Assembly: GCA_937925855.1 (NCBI GenBank)
Contig: CALAMO010000031.1
Location: 1 to 64,000 of the forward strand
Direction: 5' to 3'
DNA: 64,000 nt
DNA from: an uncultured Thiotrichaceae bacterium
Lineage (GTDB): Bacteria; Pseudomonadota; Gammaproteobacteria; Thiotrichales; Thiotrichaceae
Shown here piece by piece: positions 1 through 8,602 of the stretch. The notes under the pieces are model-generated. The model ran no database searches. It was not told where the DNA came from and saw nothing but the letters and a program-made list of their open reading frames with translations. Position 1 is the first letter of the stretch. Each line of letters starts with the position of its first letter. The position numbers and the translations under genes were made by a program.

Positions 1-550
1 GTCCAACGCGCCCAGCACCTTCGACCGCTGCGGTTAACTCTTCGGCAGACGACAGGGTTTCCAGCCACAGCACATCGGCACCCGCAGCAGCCAGCGCTCT
101 GGCCTGTTCCTCAAACACATCAGCCGCCTCGGCTACGCTTAGCGGCCCGTTTGGCTCTAAAATATCACCGGTTGGCCCCATGGAACCCGCGACCACAATG
201 TCACGGCCCGCTTGGGCGATTTCCTGCTTGAGAATATCGACCGCCGCGACATTCAGTTCGTGCACTCTATCCTGCGCCTGATGCAGCATCAGACGACGGC
301 TATTGCCGCCAAAGGTATTGGTCAGAATAATATCGGAACCCGCTGCCACAAAAGCCCGATAATGCGCGGCAATACGCTCTGGGAAATCAATATTCCACAG
401 CTCCGGCGCATCACCAGTCTCTAGACCCATCGTAAATAAATTAGTGCCAGTCGCACCATCAGCCAACAAGAAGGGCTTCTCATCCAGCATGCGCAAAAAC
501 AGATTAGTCATTGGGGGGATATCGCTATTATTCGTTAACAGATCCGTCAT
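1..550 (-). CDS. Homocysteine S-methyltransferase family protein (partial, C-terminus outside window)
   Basis: Read on the minus strand this is an uninterrupted frame from an ATG at 550 to the left edge, about 183 residues. The N-terminal part of a homocysteine S-methyltransferase TIM barrel is recognisable: LLADGATGTNLF near residue 30, the NTFGGN segment, and VAGSMGPTGD. These enzymes move a methyl group from a donor such as betaine or S-methylmethionine to homocysteine, giving methionine. The zinc-binding Cys motifs lie in the missing C-terminus, so the donor cannot be judged. A second in-frame ATG at 511, 13 codons downstream, is also possible; neither start has a clear Shine-Dalgarno sequence. 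The dimethylglycine-dehydrogenase-like genes 9 kb away make betaine a plausible donor, which is inference only. Confidence 0.85.
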   Translation of the reverse strand, partial: MTDLLTNNSDIPPMTNLFLRMLDEKPFLLADGATGTNLFTMGLETGDAPELWNIDFPERIAAHYRAFVAAGSDIILTNTFGGNSRRLMLHQAQDRVHELNVAAVDILKQEIAQAGRDIVVAGSMGPTGDILEPNGPLSVAEAADVFEEQARALAAAGADVLWLETLSSAEELTAAVEGAGRVG

Positions 551-682
551 TCTGACACGAAAAGGCCATGACCACATGCCACACAGCGCACAAAAATATT
601 AGCGATATCAACAAATTCAATGCATAGGTATCTAGTTGAAAATTATTAAATCGCAGGGGATAGAGCAGTAGACTCAGCGGCA

Positions 683-1402
683 TTAAGCGGCCTGACGCGG
701 CAAGGCTACCCACTCGTTATCGATATAACCTTCAATCGGCTGGAAATCAGTCTTGTAACGCATCTTATCAGACTGCTCGATCCAATAGCCGGGATAAACG
801 TAGTTTAGCCCCAGCGCTCTGGCGTACTCAATCTGCCACAGCAACGAAAATACGCCGAGGCCGCGCTGTGCACTGACCGCCGGGTCGAAAAAGGTATAGA
901 CCGATGACAGGCCCTGTGGCAGGCAGTCCGTCGCCGCAACGGCCAACAGGCGCTCGCCCGCATACAGTTCAATCAGCGCAGTATCACACCAGTCAGTCAC
1001 AATAAAATTTGCAAACGACTCCGGCGTGTCTTCATCCATCCCGCCACCGGCATGACGCGAACGGATATAGTTTAGGTACAGCTCAGTATATTCTGGCTTG
1101 AATCCCTGATGGCTTACCAGCACGCGCAGGTCACTGTTGCGCGTCCAATTACGCCGCTGACTACGCCGCGGCTCAAAGGTCGCCACGTCAATACGAGTGG
1201 AGACACAAGCCTGACAGCGGTAGCAGCAGGGACGATAAATATCACCACCGCTACGTCGGAAGCCTTTATCAATCAAACGCCCATAGACAAGAGGATCCAT
1301 ACGGAACACAGGGTCGACCAGTAAATTAGTCGCCTTATTACCGTCGATATAGGGGCACTCGTGCGAGGCCGTAATGTATAATTCCAGAGACTCAGAGATC
1401 AC
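683..1402 (-). CDS. bpt: Aspartate/glutamate leucyltransferase (N-end rule)
   Basis: The 239-residue product matches the bacterial Bpt/ATE family in length and motifs. It transfers Leu (or Arg) from tRNA to proteins with N-terminal Asp or Glu and so marks them for ClpS/ClpAP degradation in the cytoplasm. Visible features are the N-terminal Cys-rich segment CCYRCQAC (about residues 58-65), the following GVFSLLWQIEYA helix and the C-terminal YPGYWI motif typical of the GNAT-like fold. The first in-frame start is GTG at 1402 with no obvious Shine-Dalgarno. No clpS or clpA is in the window, although bpt often sits near them. The family call is secure. Confidence 0.92.
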   Translation of the reverse strand: MISESLELYITASHECPYIDGNKATNLLVDPVFRMDPLVYGRLIDKGFRRSGGDIYRPCCYRCQACVSTRIDVATFEPRRSQRRNWTRNSDLRVLVSHQGFKPEYTELYLNYIRSRHAGGGMDEDTPESFANFIVTDWCDTALIELYAGERLLAVAATDCLPQGLSSVYTFFDPAVSAQRGLGVFSLLWQIEYARALGLNYVYPGYWIEQSDKMRYKTDFQPIEGYIDNEWVALPRQAA

Positions 1403-1594
1403 GGGGCTATCATATTACGGTTGGTAGTGAGTTAACAAGATAGATCAGGTGCTTAGCAGGGATTCATATAAAATTACTTGAAAAAATCCGATAACAAGAT
1501 TGTATAACTTTTATTTTTCTGCTAAGGGTATATTAAGTAATTGACAATTATACTACACACATATTCTGAGTTAGGGCTTAGATTAAGACAATAC

Positions 1595-1691
1595 GATTTT
1601 AGGACGCCAGATACCTGAGAAAAATGATTCCTCCTCCAATCAGACGTACTCTCCTCACGTAATTTTCAAGGGTATCTGGCACTCCTAAATC
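1595..1691. repeat. Imperfect 97-bp palindromic element in intergenic region
   Basis: The gap 1403-1752 has no convincing gene. It contains two inverted arms: 1595-1615, ending in GCCAGATACC, and 1671-1691, beginning with GGTATCTGGC. The inner 10 bases match perfectly and the flanking TTTAGGA/TCCTAAA continue the dyad with one inserted base. The 55-bp interior is weakly self-complementary too. It could be a small non-autonomous repeat (MITE/REP-like) or a strong transcript hairpin downstream of the minus-strand phosphoribosyltransferase gene. There is no T-tract, so a simple rho-independent terminator is unlikely. Confidence 0.6.
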
Positions 1692-1752
1692 AACAGCTTA
1701 GCAAAGTTACACTATTAAAAACCGTTAATTCTACCTGATTTATTTTAAATCA

Positions 1753-2310
1753 TCACAAGTAATTCTTAATAATCTCATAAATAGCAGATCTATTTTCCTT
1801 TATCTCTGCTTTGGTTAATCCTTCCAATGAATGGGGGTATTTAAGCCAGGCCTCCGTTTCGTAAAGAAAATAATCTGGCTTGAAATTCACCTCATTCCGT
1901 TTTGGCTTGTAATACGGCACGGCGATACGAATATCGTCCGGTGCATTCAGGCGAGCCTTGCGCTTCAATTCGGCGATAATGGCCGCTACCGAGCGGCCCG
2001 TATCGAAGACATCATCCACAATGAGTAGGCGATCATCGAAGCGCACATTCTTAATCAGATAGTTCAGGCCAAACACCCGCACTTCGCGTGCCTGCTGATC
2101 AATCCCGCTGTAGGAAGCCGTGCGGATGGCGATGTGATCAGTCTGAATGCCGTGAAATTCCAAAAACTCCTGCACCGCAATCCCCATCGGCACACCGCCG
2201 CGCCACACCGCAATCATAAAGGTGGGCCGAAAACCACTGGCCAAAACATTAGCCGCCAGCCGGAAGGAGTCTTCCAACAAATCCTGTGCACTGAGATAAG
2301 TTTTCGCCAT
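1753..2310 (-). CDS. Phosphoribosyltransferase family protein (hypoxanthine type)
   Basis: A 185-residue PRTase with the PRPP-binding loop LLIVDDVFDTGRS at residues 95-107 and the early WRGG loop at 36-39. This pattern is that of hypoxanthine/xanthine-type purine salvage enzymes, which join a base to PRPP and release pyrophosphate. The base cannot be determined from sequence. It starts at the ATG at 2310 and is divergent from a paralogue (2447-3028) with the same opening layout (DSFRL..., SGFRPTF, WRGG, TDHIA). The gene is AT-richer at its 3' end than its neighbours. It could instead have been recruited as a regulator or a nucleoside-related enzyme. Confidence 0.8.
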   Translation of the reverse strand: MAKTYLSAQDLLEDSFRLAANVLASGFRPTFMIAVWRGGVPMGIAVQEFLEFHGIQTDHIAIRTASYSGIDQQAREVRVFGLNYLIKNVRFDDRLLIVDDVFDTGRSVAAIIAELKRKARLNAPDDIRIAVPYYKPKRNEVNFKPDYFLYETEAWLKYPHSLEGLTKAEIKENRSAIYEIIKNYL

Positions 2311-2446
2311 TATACTTAGCCTAAGTCGTACCGAGCGTATTGCATGAGTTGCGGCGGGCGGTCTGTTATACTATGGCACTTGCCTCACCACACTCATCCG
2401 ACTGCATTATAGTGTGCCGTCCGCATACGCAGCGCAAGGGCCGGTC

Positions 2447-3028
2447 ATGAAAAAACACTTTATTGATGAAGAAAACCTGATTTTAGATTCCTTTCGCCTC
2501 GGTGTCAGCATCTTCGAAAGCGGCTTTCGCCCCACGTTTATTGTCGGCCTGTGGCGCGGCGGCAGCACGGTCGGGATCTATGTACAGGAGTGCTTACAGT
2601 CTCTGGGAATCGTCACCGACCATATTGCGCTGCGCACTTCCTATCGCGGCCAACAGCACTATCTGGAGCGCGTCGATACCCAACTGCCAGAAACCCGCGT
2701 GCACGGCACCCAATACCTGCTGGAAAACCTGAACGCCACCGATGGCTTATTGCTGGTGGATGATGTCTTCAGCACCGGGCGCAGCATGGAAGCGGTCATC
2801 CATCGCCTGGACAGCAATTTAAAACGCAATATGCCAGGCGATGTCCGCATCGCATCGCTGTGGCAGCGTCCCAATTTTAATCAAACCGAACTCCAACCGG
2901 ATTACACCCTGCATACCACTGATGATTGGCTGGTGTTTCCCTATGAAATGAGCGGCCTCAGCCTCGCCGAAATACAAACGCATAAACCCTGGCTGGCGGA
3001 TATTATGGCGCAGACGCCACCAGCTTGA
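2447..3028 (+). CDS. Phosphoribosyltransferase family protein, paralogue of the divergent neighbour
   Basis: The product is 193 residues from the ATG at 2447; an in-frame GTG at 2414 would add 11 residues that do not resemble the paralogue, so the ATG is preferred. The PRPP motif LLLVDDVFSTGRS lies at residues 101-113 and LWRGG near 35-39. Relative to the 1753-2310 product it has an extra stretch around residues 66-82 and a diverged C-terminus. The role is probably purine or related base salvage, substrate unknown. The start regions of the two genes are about 136 bp apart, so they can share a divergent promoter region. Confidence 0.78.
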   Translation: MKKHFIDEENLILDSFRLGVSIFESGFRPTFIVGLWRGGSTVGIYVQECLQSLGIVTDHIALRTSYRGQQHYLERVDTQLPETRVHGTQYLLENLNATDGLLLVDDVFSTGRSMEAVIHRLDSNLKRNMPGDVRIASLWQRPNFNQTELQPDYTLHTTDDWLVFPYEMSGLSLAEIQTHKPWLADIMAQTPPA

Positions 3029-3149
3029 TGCGGAGCCGGCAGCAAATAACTGATGCGACGCTCTTGTCTTTATTAACACCACCATCCGACTGAATTCGCG
3101 TGTTGCGATTTGCCGAGTCGCCGAGTTGCGCCGCGCCAGATTTTTAGCG

Positions 3150-4211
3150 TTAGTTCCAAATCAACGGCGATTGATCCAACAGCGCGGACTGCTCTTTTAG
3201 CGTTAAAATATGCTGATCCCAAAACGTGGCGCTGTAAAACCACGGGAAGGCGCGCACAAAAGCCGGATCATCGGCGCGGCGTGCCAACCAAGCCGCATAA
3301 TAAATAATTCGCAGCGTGCGCAGCGCTTCAATTAAGTGCAGCTCCACCGGCGCAAAGTCACGAAACTGGGTGTAGCCCGCCAATAAATCTGCCAGCCGCG
3401 CAGTCTGTTCAGCGCGATCACCCGCCAGAAACATCCATAAATCCTGAATCGCTGGCCCCATGCGGGTATCATCAAAATCCACAATATGCGGCTGGCCGGA
3501 GCGCCACAGGATGTTATTCGGATGGCAGTCGCCGTGAATGCGCAGGCGCTGGTAGTCACCGGCCGCGCTAAAATGGTCACGCATTTTCAGCAACACATCA
3601 TCAATCAGCGTGCGATAAGCCTGTTCCAACGCTAGTGGGATATGCTGATTAGCCAGCAGCCAGTCCGCTGGTTCGGCCCCATGACTGGCAATATCGATTC
3701 CGGGGCGATGCGTAAACGTCGCCTGCTCCCCCAAAAGATGGATACGCGCCAGAAAACGCCCGATGACTTCCAGCTGCTGCGGATTATCCAGCTCCGGCGT
3801 GCGCCCACCCCGGCGTGGGAACACGGCGAACCGGTAGCCGTTCTGCTGTTGCAGGCTCATCCCCTGACTATCCACCAGCGGTGCAATCACCGGGATTTCT
3901 TCCGCCGCCAGCGCCAGGGTAAAGGCATGTTCCTCGTGAATCGCCGCATCCAGCCAGCGCTGTGGCCGGTAAAACTTCACAATCAGCGGTTCTGGTCTGA
4001 TGCTGTTATCGTCAGTGCCTGCATCGCCACCGCCACCCTCATCACCTTCGATCCCAACCTGATAGACCCGGTTCTCGTAGCTATTCAGCGCCAGAAAACT
4101 GCCGTCACAGCGCCAGCCCCCCTGCTCTACGGCGGCAAGAATACGTTCCGGTGACAGCTGGTGAAAATCATCCAGCGCGCTGACAGTGCTGTGTGGCGGT
4201 GATGTCGTCAT
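3150..4211 (-). CDS. srkA: Stress response serine/threonine protein kinase YihE/SrkA (RdoA)
   Basis: The product is 353 residues from the ATG at 4211 (a 10-residue upstream extension is open but has no family similarity). It is an aminoglycoside-phosphotransferase-fold kinase of the SrkA type, which phosphorylates cytoplasmic proteins and limits stress-induced death. NSYENRVYQ is the nucleotide-binding N-lobe segment, VKFYRP the strand with the ATP lysine, HGDCHPNN (residues 226-233) the catalytic loop and VDFDD (244-248) the metal-binding motif. A Gly/Asp-rich insertion (about residues 55-72) sits between the first two strands, where the Escherichia coli protein has a short turn. The gene converges on the phosphoribosyltransferase gene. 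Confidence 0.9.
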   Translation of the reverse strand: MTTSPPHSTVSALDDFHQLSPERILAAVEQGGWRCDGSFLALNSYENRVYQVGIEGDEGGGGDAGTDDNSIRPEPLIVKFYRPQRWLDAAIHEEHAFTLALAAEEIPVIAPLVDSQGMSLQQQNGYRFAVFPRRGGRTPELDNPQQLEVIGRFLARIHLLGEQATFTHRPGIDIASHGAEPADWLLANQHIPLALEQAYRTLIDDVLLKMRDHFSAAGDYQRLRIHGDCHPNNILWRSGQPHIVDFDDTRMGPAIQDLWMFLAGDRAEQTARLADLLAGYTQFRDFAPVELHLIEALRTLRIIYYAAWLARRADDPAFVRAFPWFYSATFWDQHILTLKEQSALLDQSPLIWN

Positions 4212-4380
4212 CCCAGCTACTATACACGCGAATCGTCGCACCCAATAATCATCGCGTTAGCGCAGCACCCAAACCCCTAAAATTCACCGTTCATCACCGT
4301 TGCCGATAAACGCCAATAGGCAGAACACCGGCACATAACATATAATGCAGCGCTTCAGATTTAACGCAGGAAATTCCGGC

Positions 4381-5595
4381 ATGACACAGTCCGTTAACAA
4401 AGTCGTTCTCGCCTACTCCGGTGGCTTAGATACTTCGATCATTGTCAAATGGCTTCAAGAAACCTATCAGTGTGAAGTGGTGACGTTCACCGCTGACATT
4501 GGGCAGGGTGAAGAGGTTGAACCCGCCCGCGCCAAAGCACAGGCTATGGGCATTCAGGAAATCTATATTGAAGATCTGCGCGAAGAATTTGTGCGCGACT
4601 TTGTGTTTCCGATGTTCCGCGCCAATGCCATTTATGAAGGCGAGTACCTGCTCGGCACCTCGATTGCGCGACCGCTGATTGCGCGACGACTGATTGAAAT
4701 TGCCAATGAAACCGGGGCGGATGCCATTTCCCACGGGGCCACCGGCAAAGGTAATGATCAGGTGCGCTTTGAGCTTGGTGCCTACGCCCTCAAGCCGGGG
4801 GTTCAGGTGATTGCACCGTGGCGCGAGTGGGATTTAAATTCACGCGAATCGCTGATGACCTACGCTGAGCAGCACAACATTCCCATTGACTATCACAAGG
4901 CAAAAACCAAATCGCCCTATTCCATGGATGCCAATCTGCTCCATATTTCTTATGAAAGCGGTATCCTTGAAGACCCCTGGGTAGAAGCAGAAGACGATAT
5001 GTGGCGCTGGAGCGTCTCACCTGAAGCTGCGCCGGATCAGGCCACTTATATTGAGCTGGATTACGTGAACGGCGATCCAGTGGCACTCGATGGGCAGGCA
5101 TTATCACCGGCTACCATGTTGGAAACGCTGAATAAACTTGGCGGTGACAATGGCGTGGGCCGCTTAGACATCGTTGAAAATCGCTATGTCGGTATGAAAT
5201 CACGCGGCTGTTATGAAACACCGGGCGGCACGATTATGCTGAAAGCGCATCGAGCGATTGAGTCACTGACGCTGGATCGTGAAGTCGCCCACCTGAAAGA
5301 CAGCTTGATGCCGAAATACGCTGAAATCATTTATAACGGCTACTGGTGGAGCCCGGAGCGTGAAATGATGCAGCACATGATTGATGCCTCGCAGGCGTGT
5401 GTAAACGGTAAGGTGCGGCTCAAGCTTTATAAAGGTTCGGTCAGCGTGGTGGGTCGTCAATCAAGCGATAGCCTGTTTGATGAGAAAATCGCCACGATGG
5501 AAGATGACGCCGGATCCTATAATCAGGCCGATGCAGAAGGCTTCATTAAATTGAACGCGCTGCGCCTGCGTATCGCAGCGGCAAAAGGCCGTTAA
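4381..5595 (+). CDS. argG: Argininosuccinate synthase
   Basis: A 404-residue protein from the ATG at 4381, preceded by AGGAAA at a suitable distance; the 12-codon upstream extension is not family-like. It catalyses ATP-dependent joining of citrulline and aspartate to argininosuccinate, the penultimate step of arginine synthesis. The ATP-pyrophosphatase loop AYSGGLDTS is at residues 11-19. [15 protein letters not shown] and the C-terminal tetramerisation helix are also clear. The size fits the short bacterial ArgG class. It is followed 25 bp later by slyX and then rsmJ on the same strand. Confidence 0.97.
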   Translation: MTQSVNKVVLAYSGGLDTSIIVKWLQETYQCEVVTFTADIGQGEEVEPARAKAQAMGIQEIYIEDLREEFVRDFVFPMFRANAIYEGEYLLGTSIARPLIARRLIEIANETGADAISHGATGKGNDQVRFELGAYALKPGVQVIAPWREWDLNSRESLMTYAEQHNIPIDYHKAKTKSPYSMDANLLHISYESGILEDPWVEAEDDMWRWSVSPEAAPDQATYIELDYVNGDPVALDGQALSPATMLETLNKLGGDNGVGRLDIVENRYVGMKSRGCYETPGGTIMLKAHRAIESLTLDREVAHLKDSLMPKYAEIIYNGYWWSPEREMMQHMIDASQACVNGKVRLKLYKGSVSVVGRQSSDSLFDEKIATMEDDAGSYNQADAEGFIKLNALRLRIAAAKGR

Positions 5596-5620
5596 CCCGC
5601 AGCCAGCAAGAGGACGGAGC

Positions 5621-5824
5621 ATGGAACAACGCATTGCAGAGCTAGAAATTAAATTCATGGAGCAGGAGCATACACTGGAGAGCCTGCACCAGCAGGTCTA
5701 TCGCCAGCAAACCGACATTGCCCGTCTGACGCAGAACATTGAGGTAATGAAAGACCGGCTGAAAGCGCTGGCGCAGTCCCCTCTGGCTTCGGCGGCGGAA
5801 GAAACACCGCCGCCGCATTATTAA
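5621..5824 (+). CDS. slyX: SlyX family protein
   Basis: A 67-residue, highly charged coiled-coil protein beginning MEQRIAELEIKFMEQEHTLE, with the characteristic C-terminal PPPHY. The family is common in gammaproteobacteria and its molecular role is not established. AGGACGG precedes the ATG at a good distance. It lies 25 bp behind argG and 27 bp before rsmJ, so all three are probably co-transcribed. Confidence 0.9.
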   Translation: MEQRIAELEIKFMEQEHTLESLHQQVYRQQTDIARLTQNIEVMKDRLKALAQSPLASAAEETPPPHY

Positions 5825-5851
5825 ATGATGCCCAGCGCAGCTCGCTGACTC

Positions 5852-6520
5852 ATGCGGTACCGATTGCAGCAAACCCTGGATCGACTGGAACTTCACGATA
5901 CTGAAGAAGCACTCACGCAGCCGGTCTACGTTGATTTTATTGGCGGTAAAGCACGCCATCGGCTGCACTACGGCGGCGGCAAAGGGCAGGCCATCGCCAA
6001 AGCGATTGGTCTGCACAAAATCAAACACCCCCATGTGGTTGATGCGACCGCTGGGCTGGGGCGCGAAGCTTTTGTGCTGGCAAGCTTGGGCTGTCGGGTG
6101 ACGCTGCTAGAGCGCAACCCACTGGTACACGCTTTACTCGCTGATGGCTTACAGCGCGCCGCGCAAGCTGACGATGCGGCGTTACACGCGATTATTGGGC
6201 GGATGACGCTGCTGGCGGCTGATGCGCGGGACTGGCTCAGCACGCTCACTGCGGCGGCACAGCCCGACGTAATTTACCTCGATCCCATGTTTCCACCGCG
6301 CCGCAAGACCGCACGGGTACAAAAAGAAATGCAGTTTTTCCATACTGTTGTCGGCGAGGATAAGGATAGCGGAGCACTCCTAGCCAGCGCACGGCGAGCA
6401 GCGCGCAAGCGAATCGTGGTTAAACGACCCAGCGGTGCGCCAACTCTCGCCGCAGTCACCCCAAATTTTGTGATTCGGGGTAAAACGACGCGCTATGACG
6501 TTTATGTGCCGGTAGACTGA
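5852..6520 (+). CDS. rsmJ: 16S rRNA (guanine(1516)-N(2))-methyltransferase RsmJ
   Basis: A 222-residue class I SAM-dependent methyltransferase of the RsmJ (YhiQ) family, which methylates G1516 of 16S rRNA. It shows HYGGGKGQ (residues 39-46), the SAM-binding VVDATAGLGREAF segment (62-74), the acidic LLERNP strand end and the catalytic DPMFPPR motif (144-150). KRPSGAP and the closing RYDVYV strand are typical of the family. It is slightly shorter than the Escherichia coli protein at the N-terminus. It is last in the argG-slyX-rsmJ run. Confidence 0.92.
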   Translation: MRYRLQQTLDRLELHDTEEALTQPVYVDFIGGKARHRLHYGGGKGQAIAKAIGLHKIKHPHVVDATAGLGREAFVLASLGCRVTLLERNPLVHALLADGLQRAAQADDAALHAIIGRMTLLAADARDWLSTLTAAAQPDVIYLDPMFPPRRKTARVQKEMQFFHTVVGEDKDSGALLASARRAARKRIVVKRPSGAPTLAAVTPNFVIRGKTTRYDVYVPVD

Positions 6521-6560
6521 AACCTTGTCAGCAGGACAGCGTTGGCCTGTCCCTAAGGTT
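6521..6560 (+). terminator. Strong nested hairpin after rsmJ
   Basis: Directly after the rsmJ stop, AACCTT (6521-6526) pairs with AAGGTT (6555-6560) and GGACAG (6534-6539) pairs with CTGTCC (6547-6552). There is no U-tract, so it may be a 3'-end stabilising or rho-assisted structure rather than a classical intrinsic terminator. Confidence 0.45.
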
Positions 6561-6638
6561 GAGCAAGCGATCACTTAACTCTGAAAAAGAGCCTATGATG
6601 ACTCAGGTCTAAATAGGTAGAAACAAAGAGCAGTTGTC

Positions 6639-7607
6639 ATGCCAAAACAAAATACAGAAGAACAACTCGCCGCATTAAACCAGCTCTATGCACTGGATGA
6701 CGAACCAGCAATCACCCAGGCGATCACACAGGCACTACGCAGTAAATCCTCGCGGATTATCGCAAAAGCCGCAAAAATCTGCGAAGAGAAGCTGCTATAT
6801 CAGCTGGAAGATGAGCTGATTGCCAGTTACCAGCGGCAGCTTAAACAAAAAGACGCCAATTGCCTCGCCAAGTCGGCCATTATGCGGGCTTTGGTGGCAC
6901 AGGATTGCCATCATGTCGATTTCTATCTGGCGGGCCTGCGTTACGTCCAGAACGAACCGGGCTGGGGCGGGCCAAGCGATTCAGCGGTTGATATTCGCTG
7001 TAGCAGTGCCATGGGGCTGGTGTCCACGACTTACCCCAGAGCCATGGTTGAATTATTAAGCCTGCTGCATGATCCCGAACCCAATGCGCGTATCGGTGCG
7101 GCCCGCGCCATTAAATATGGCCTGCGTTATGAAGCCACGCTGGTATTCAAACAAAAACTCCTGAGCGGTGACGAAGAGCCGGAGGTGCTGGGTGAATGCA
7201 TGTCCGGCTTGCTCACGGTTGACCCGGACTATGCGCTGCCGTTTGTGGCCACTTATCTCAATAGTAGCGATGACATCCTGTTTGAACTGGCGGCGCTGGC
7301 GTTGGGCGATTCGCGCCTGGATGAGGCATTGGTGGTGTTGCAAGCGGCCTGGGGGCATACCTTTGCTATCCATGCGGAGCGGCGACGCGCACTGTTCAAG
7401 GCGCTTACTTTACACCGCAGTGAAGCGGCGCTGGCGTGGTTGTTTGAGAAGCTGGAACATGCGGATGCGGGTTTGCTGGAAACCGGGATAGAGTTGCTGG
7501 CGGTTTTTAAGCATCGGCTGGCGTTGAAAGACAGGATGGGGGAGATTGTTGCGGGTTCAGGGAATCGGCGGCATCATGCTTTGTATCGGGAGTATTGGGG
7601 GGATTAG
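6639..7607 (+). CDS. HEAT-like repeat protein of unknown function
   Basis: A 322-residue, mostly helical protein. The helical pairs look like HEAT/armadillo repeats: AMVELLSLLHDPEPNARIGA, the EVLGECMSGLLTVDPDYALP stretch and ILFELAALALGDSRLDEAL each have the pattern of a helix, a turn with Asp/Pro and a second helix. No enzyme motif or signal peptide is seen, so it is probably a cytoplasmic scaffold. The segment EPGWGGPSDSAVDIR near residue 110 is a distinctive loop. The 3' end runs into the ribosome-binding site of the next gene (DUF6364-like). Confidence 0.6.
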   Translation: MPKQNTEEQLAALNQLYALDDEPAITQAITQALRSKSSRIIAKAAKICEEKLLYQLEDELIASYQRQLKQKDANCLAKSAIMRALVAQDCHHVDFYLAGLRYVQNEPGWGGPSDSAVDIRCSSAMGLVSTTYPRAMVELLSLLHDPEPNARIGAARAIKYGLRYEATLVFKQKLLSGDEEPEVLGECMSGLLTVDPDYALPFVATYLNSSDDILFELAALALGDSRLDEALVVLQAAWGHTFAIHAERRRALFKALTLHRSEAALAWLFEKLEHADAGLLETGIELLAVFKHRLALKDRMGEIVAGSGNRRHHALYREYWGD

Positions 7608-7609
7608 CA

Positions 7610-7846
7610 TTGCCTACAAAACTTACATTACGCATGGACGAAGCGCTTATCGAACAGGCTAAGCACTATGCGGAAGAACAGGGAAAGTCATTATCGCAGG
7701 TTGTTGCTGACTACCTTACAGCACTCACCCTTCCCATTGAAACACAGCCGCTAACCCCAGCCACACAGTCACTATTGGGTATAATGAAGGACAATCCGGC
7801 TGATGAAAGTGACTACAAACAGCGCCTTGAGGATAAATACCTATGA
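7610..7846 (+). CDS. DUF6364-type antitoxin
   Basis: The product is about 78 residues and begins PTKLTLRMDEALIEQAKHYA, followed by a GKSLSQVVADYL helix. This matches the ribbon-helix-helix-like DUF6364 antitoxins that pair with PIN-domain (VapC) toxins. The best start is TTG at 7610, six bases after GGGGGGA; a TTG at 7595 adds only residues overlapping the ribosome-binding site. Its stop overlaps the ATG of the next frame (ATGA at 7843-7846), the normal coupling for such pairs. The partner toxin is broken, so this is an orphan antitoxin. Confidence 0.72.
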   Translation: MPTKLTLRMDEALIEQAKHYAEEQGKSLSQVVADYLTALTLPIETQPLTPATQSLLGIMKDNPADESDYKQRLEDKYL

Positions 7847-7935
7847 AGGTATTGTTTGATACCAAGATCATCCTTGATGTGTCGGTTTACTTACCGCAGG
7901 AGTTATGGGAAGTTTATGAAATACGAAAACCGTAA
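7843..7935 (+). pseudogene. N-terminal stub of a PIN-domain (VapC-like) toxin
   Basis: This short frame begins MKVLFDTKIILDV, the start of a PIN ribonuclease with the first catalytic Asp at residue 6. It then leaves the family after about 13 residues and stops after 30 codons. A full toxin would be about 130 residues. The usual Asn after DT is Lys here. The ATG overlaps the antitoxin stop, as in intact operons. The remainder of the toxin is not found downstream, where an unrelated gene begins at 7916, so deletion or replacement after codon 13 or so is inferred. Confidence 0.65.
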
Positions 7936-8554
7936 CGGGAAAGCCTATTACCTATACGAAGGGAAAACCAAGACGGGTAAACCCCGCTATTTTTTCTCGG
8001 CAAAAGACAGTAGTGATAAGGGTATGCCAGTGGATGAGATACCTGAGGGCTATGAAGTCTATGAGAAACCGGAAAACGCTCAGGTATTCTTAAGGAAAAA
8101 GCGTCCCCGACTGCTTACAGAACTGGAAGAGCGGTTTGTAGAAAAACAGCTGAATGAACAGCATCCAGCAGGTCATTACATTACTGACTGTAACGATGAA
8201 TACCTGACCATCTATGAGTCTGCCCGCAGTAGTATGTATGAGTTTGAGGAAGATGTGTCGAGCTTTGACTGCGAAAATCAGCTCAACAACATTCTGGGTA
8301 AGCTAAAAAATGAGCTAAATGTGGCTGTAGGTATACCATCCCGTCAGAATCCGTATGGAGGCCATTATAGTGCGGTACTAAGATTTTACCTATGTGACAG
8401 AAAGGCACGGGCATTTACCGCTGAACGTTATTGTTTTCGAGGCGCTATTGATGACTGGATTCATATCGATGGCCCTGATAGATTTCAGAGCCTTGTTACA
8501 AAATATGTAAAGCATCTGGGGACTGATCGGTTTTATGAGCTTCCGTATTTGTGA
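7916..8554 (+). CDS. Conserved hypothetical protein beginning MKYENRNGKAYYL
   Basis: A 212-residue product from the ATG at 7916, preceded by GGGAAG. The frame is open further upstream (to 7856), but that part overlaps the PIN stub in another frame and is unlikely to be coding. The N-terminus, with a Y-Y-L-x-E-G-K-T-K-G-K-P-R-Y-F-F pattern, resembles a widely scattered environmental family of unknown function. The middle is acidic (EFEEDVSSFD), and the C-terminus has RAFTAERYCFRG followed by DDWIHIDGP. No catalytic motif, signal or membrane segment was recognised. It sits where the rest of the PIN toxin should be, suggesting it arrived with the rearrangement. Confidence 0.65.
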   Translation: MKYENRNGKAYYLYEGKTKTGKPRYFFSAKDSSDKGMPVDEIPEGYEVYEKPENAQVFLRKKRPRLLTELEERFVEKQLNEQHPAGHYITDCNDEYLTIYESARSSMYEFEEDVSSFDCENQLNNILGKLKNELNVAVGIPSRQNPYGGHYSAVLRFYLCDRKARAFTAERYCFRGAIDDWIHIDGPDRFQSLVTKYVKHLGTDRFYELPYL

Positions 8555-8602
8555 TAGACGCCTGAAACAAGGGGACGGCATGCATAAAGATCAACCGGTT
8601 TT

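Noticed and set aside
528-713. 61-codon hydrophobic minus-strand frame between bpt and the homocysteine methyltransferase
   Set aside because: It overlaps the ends of both flanking genes, has no ribosome-binding site and looks like a by-product of their sequence.
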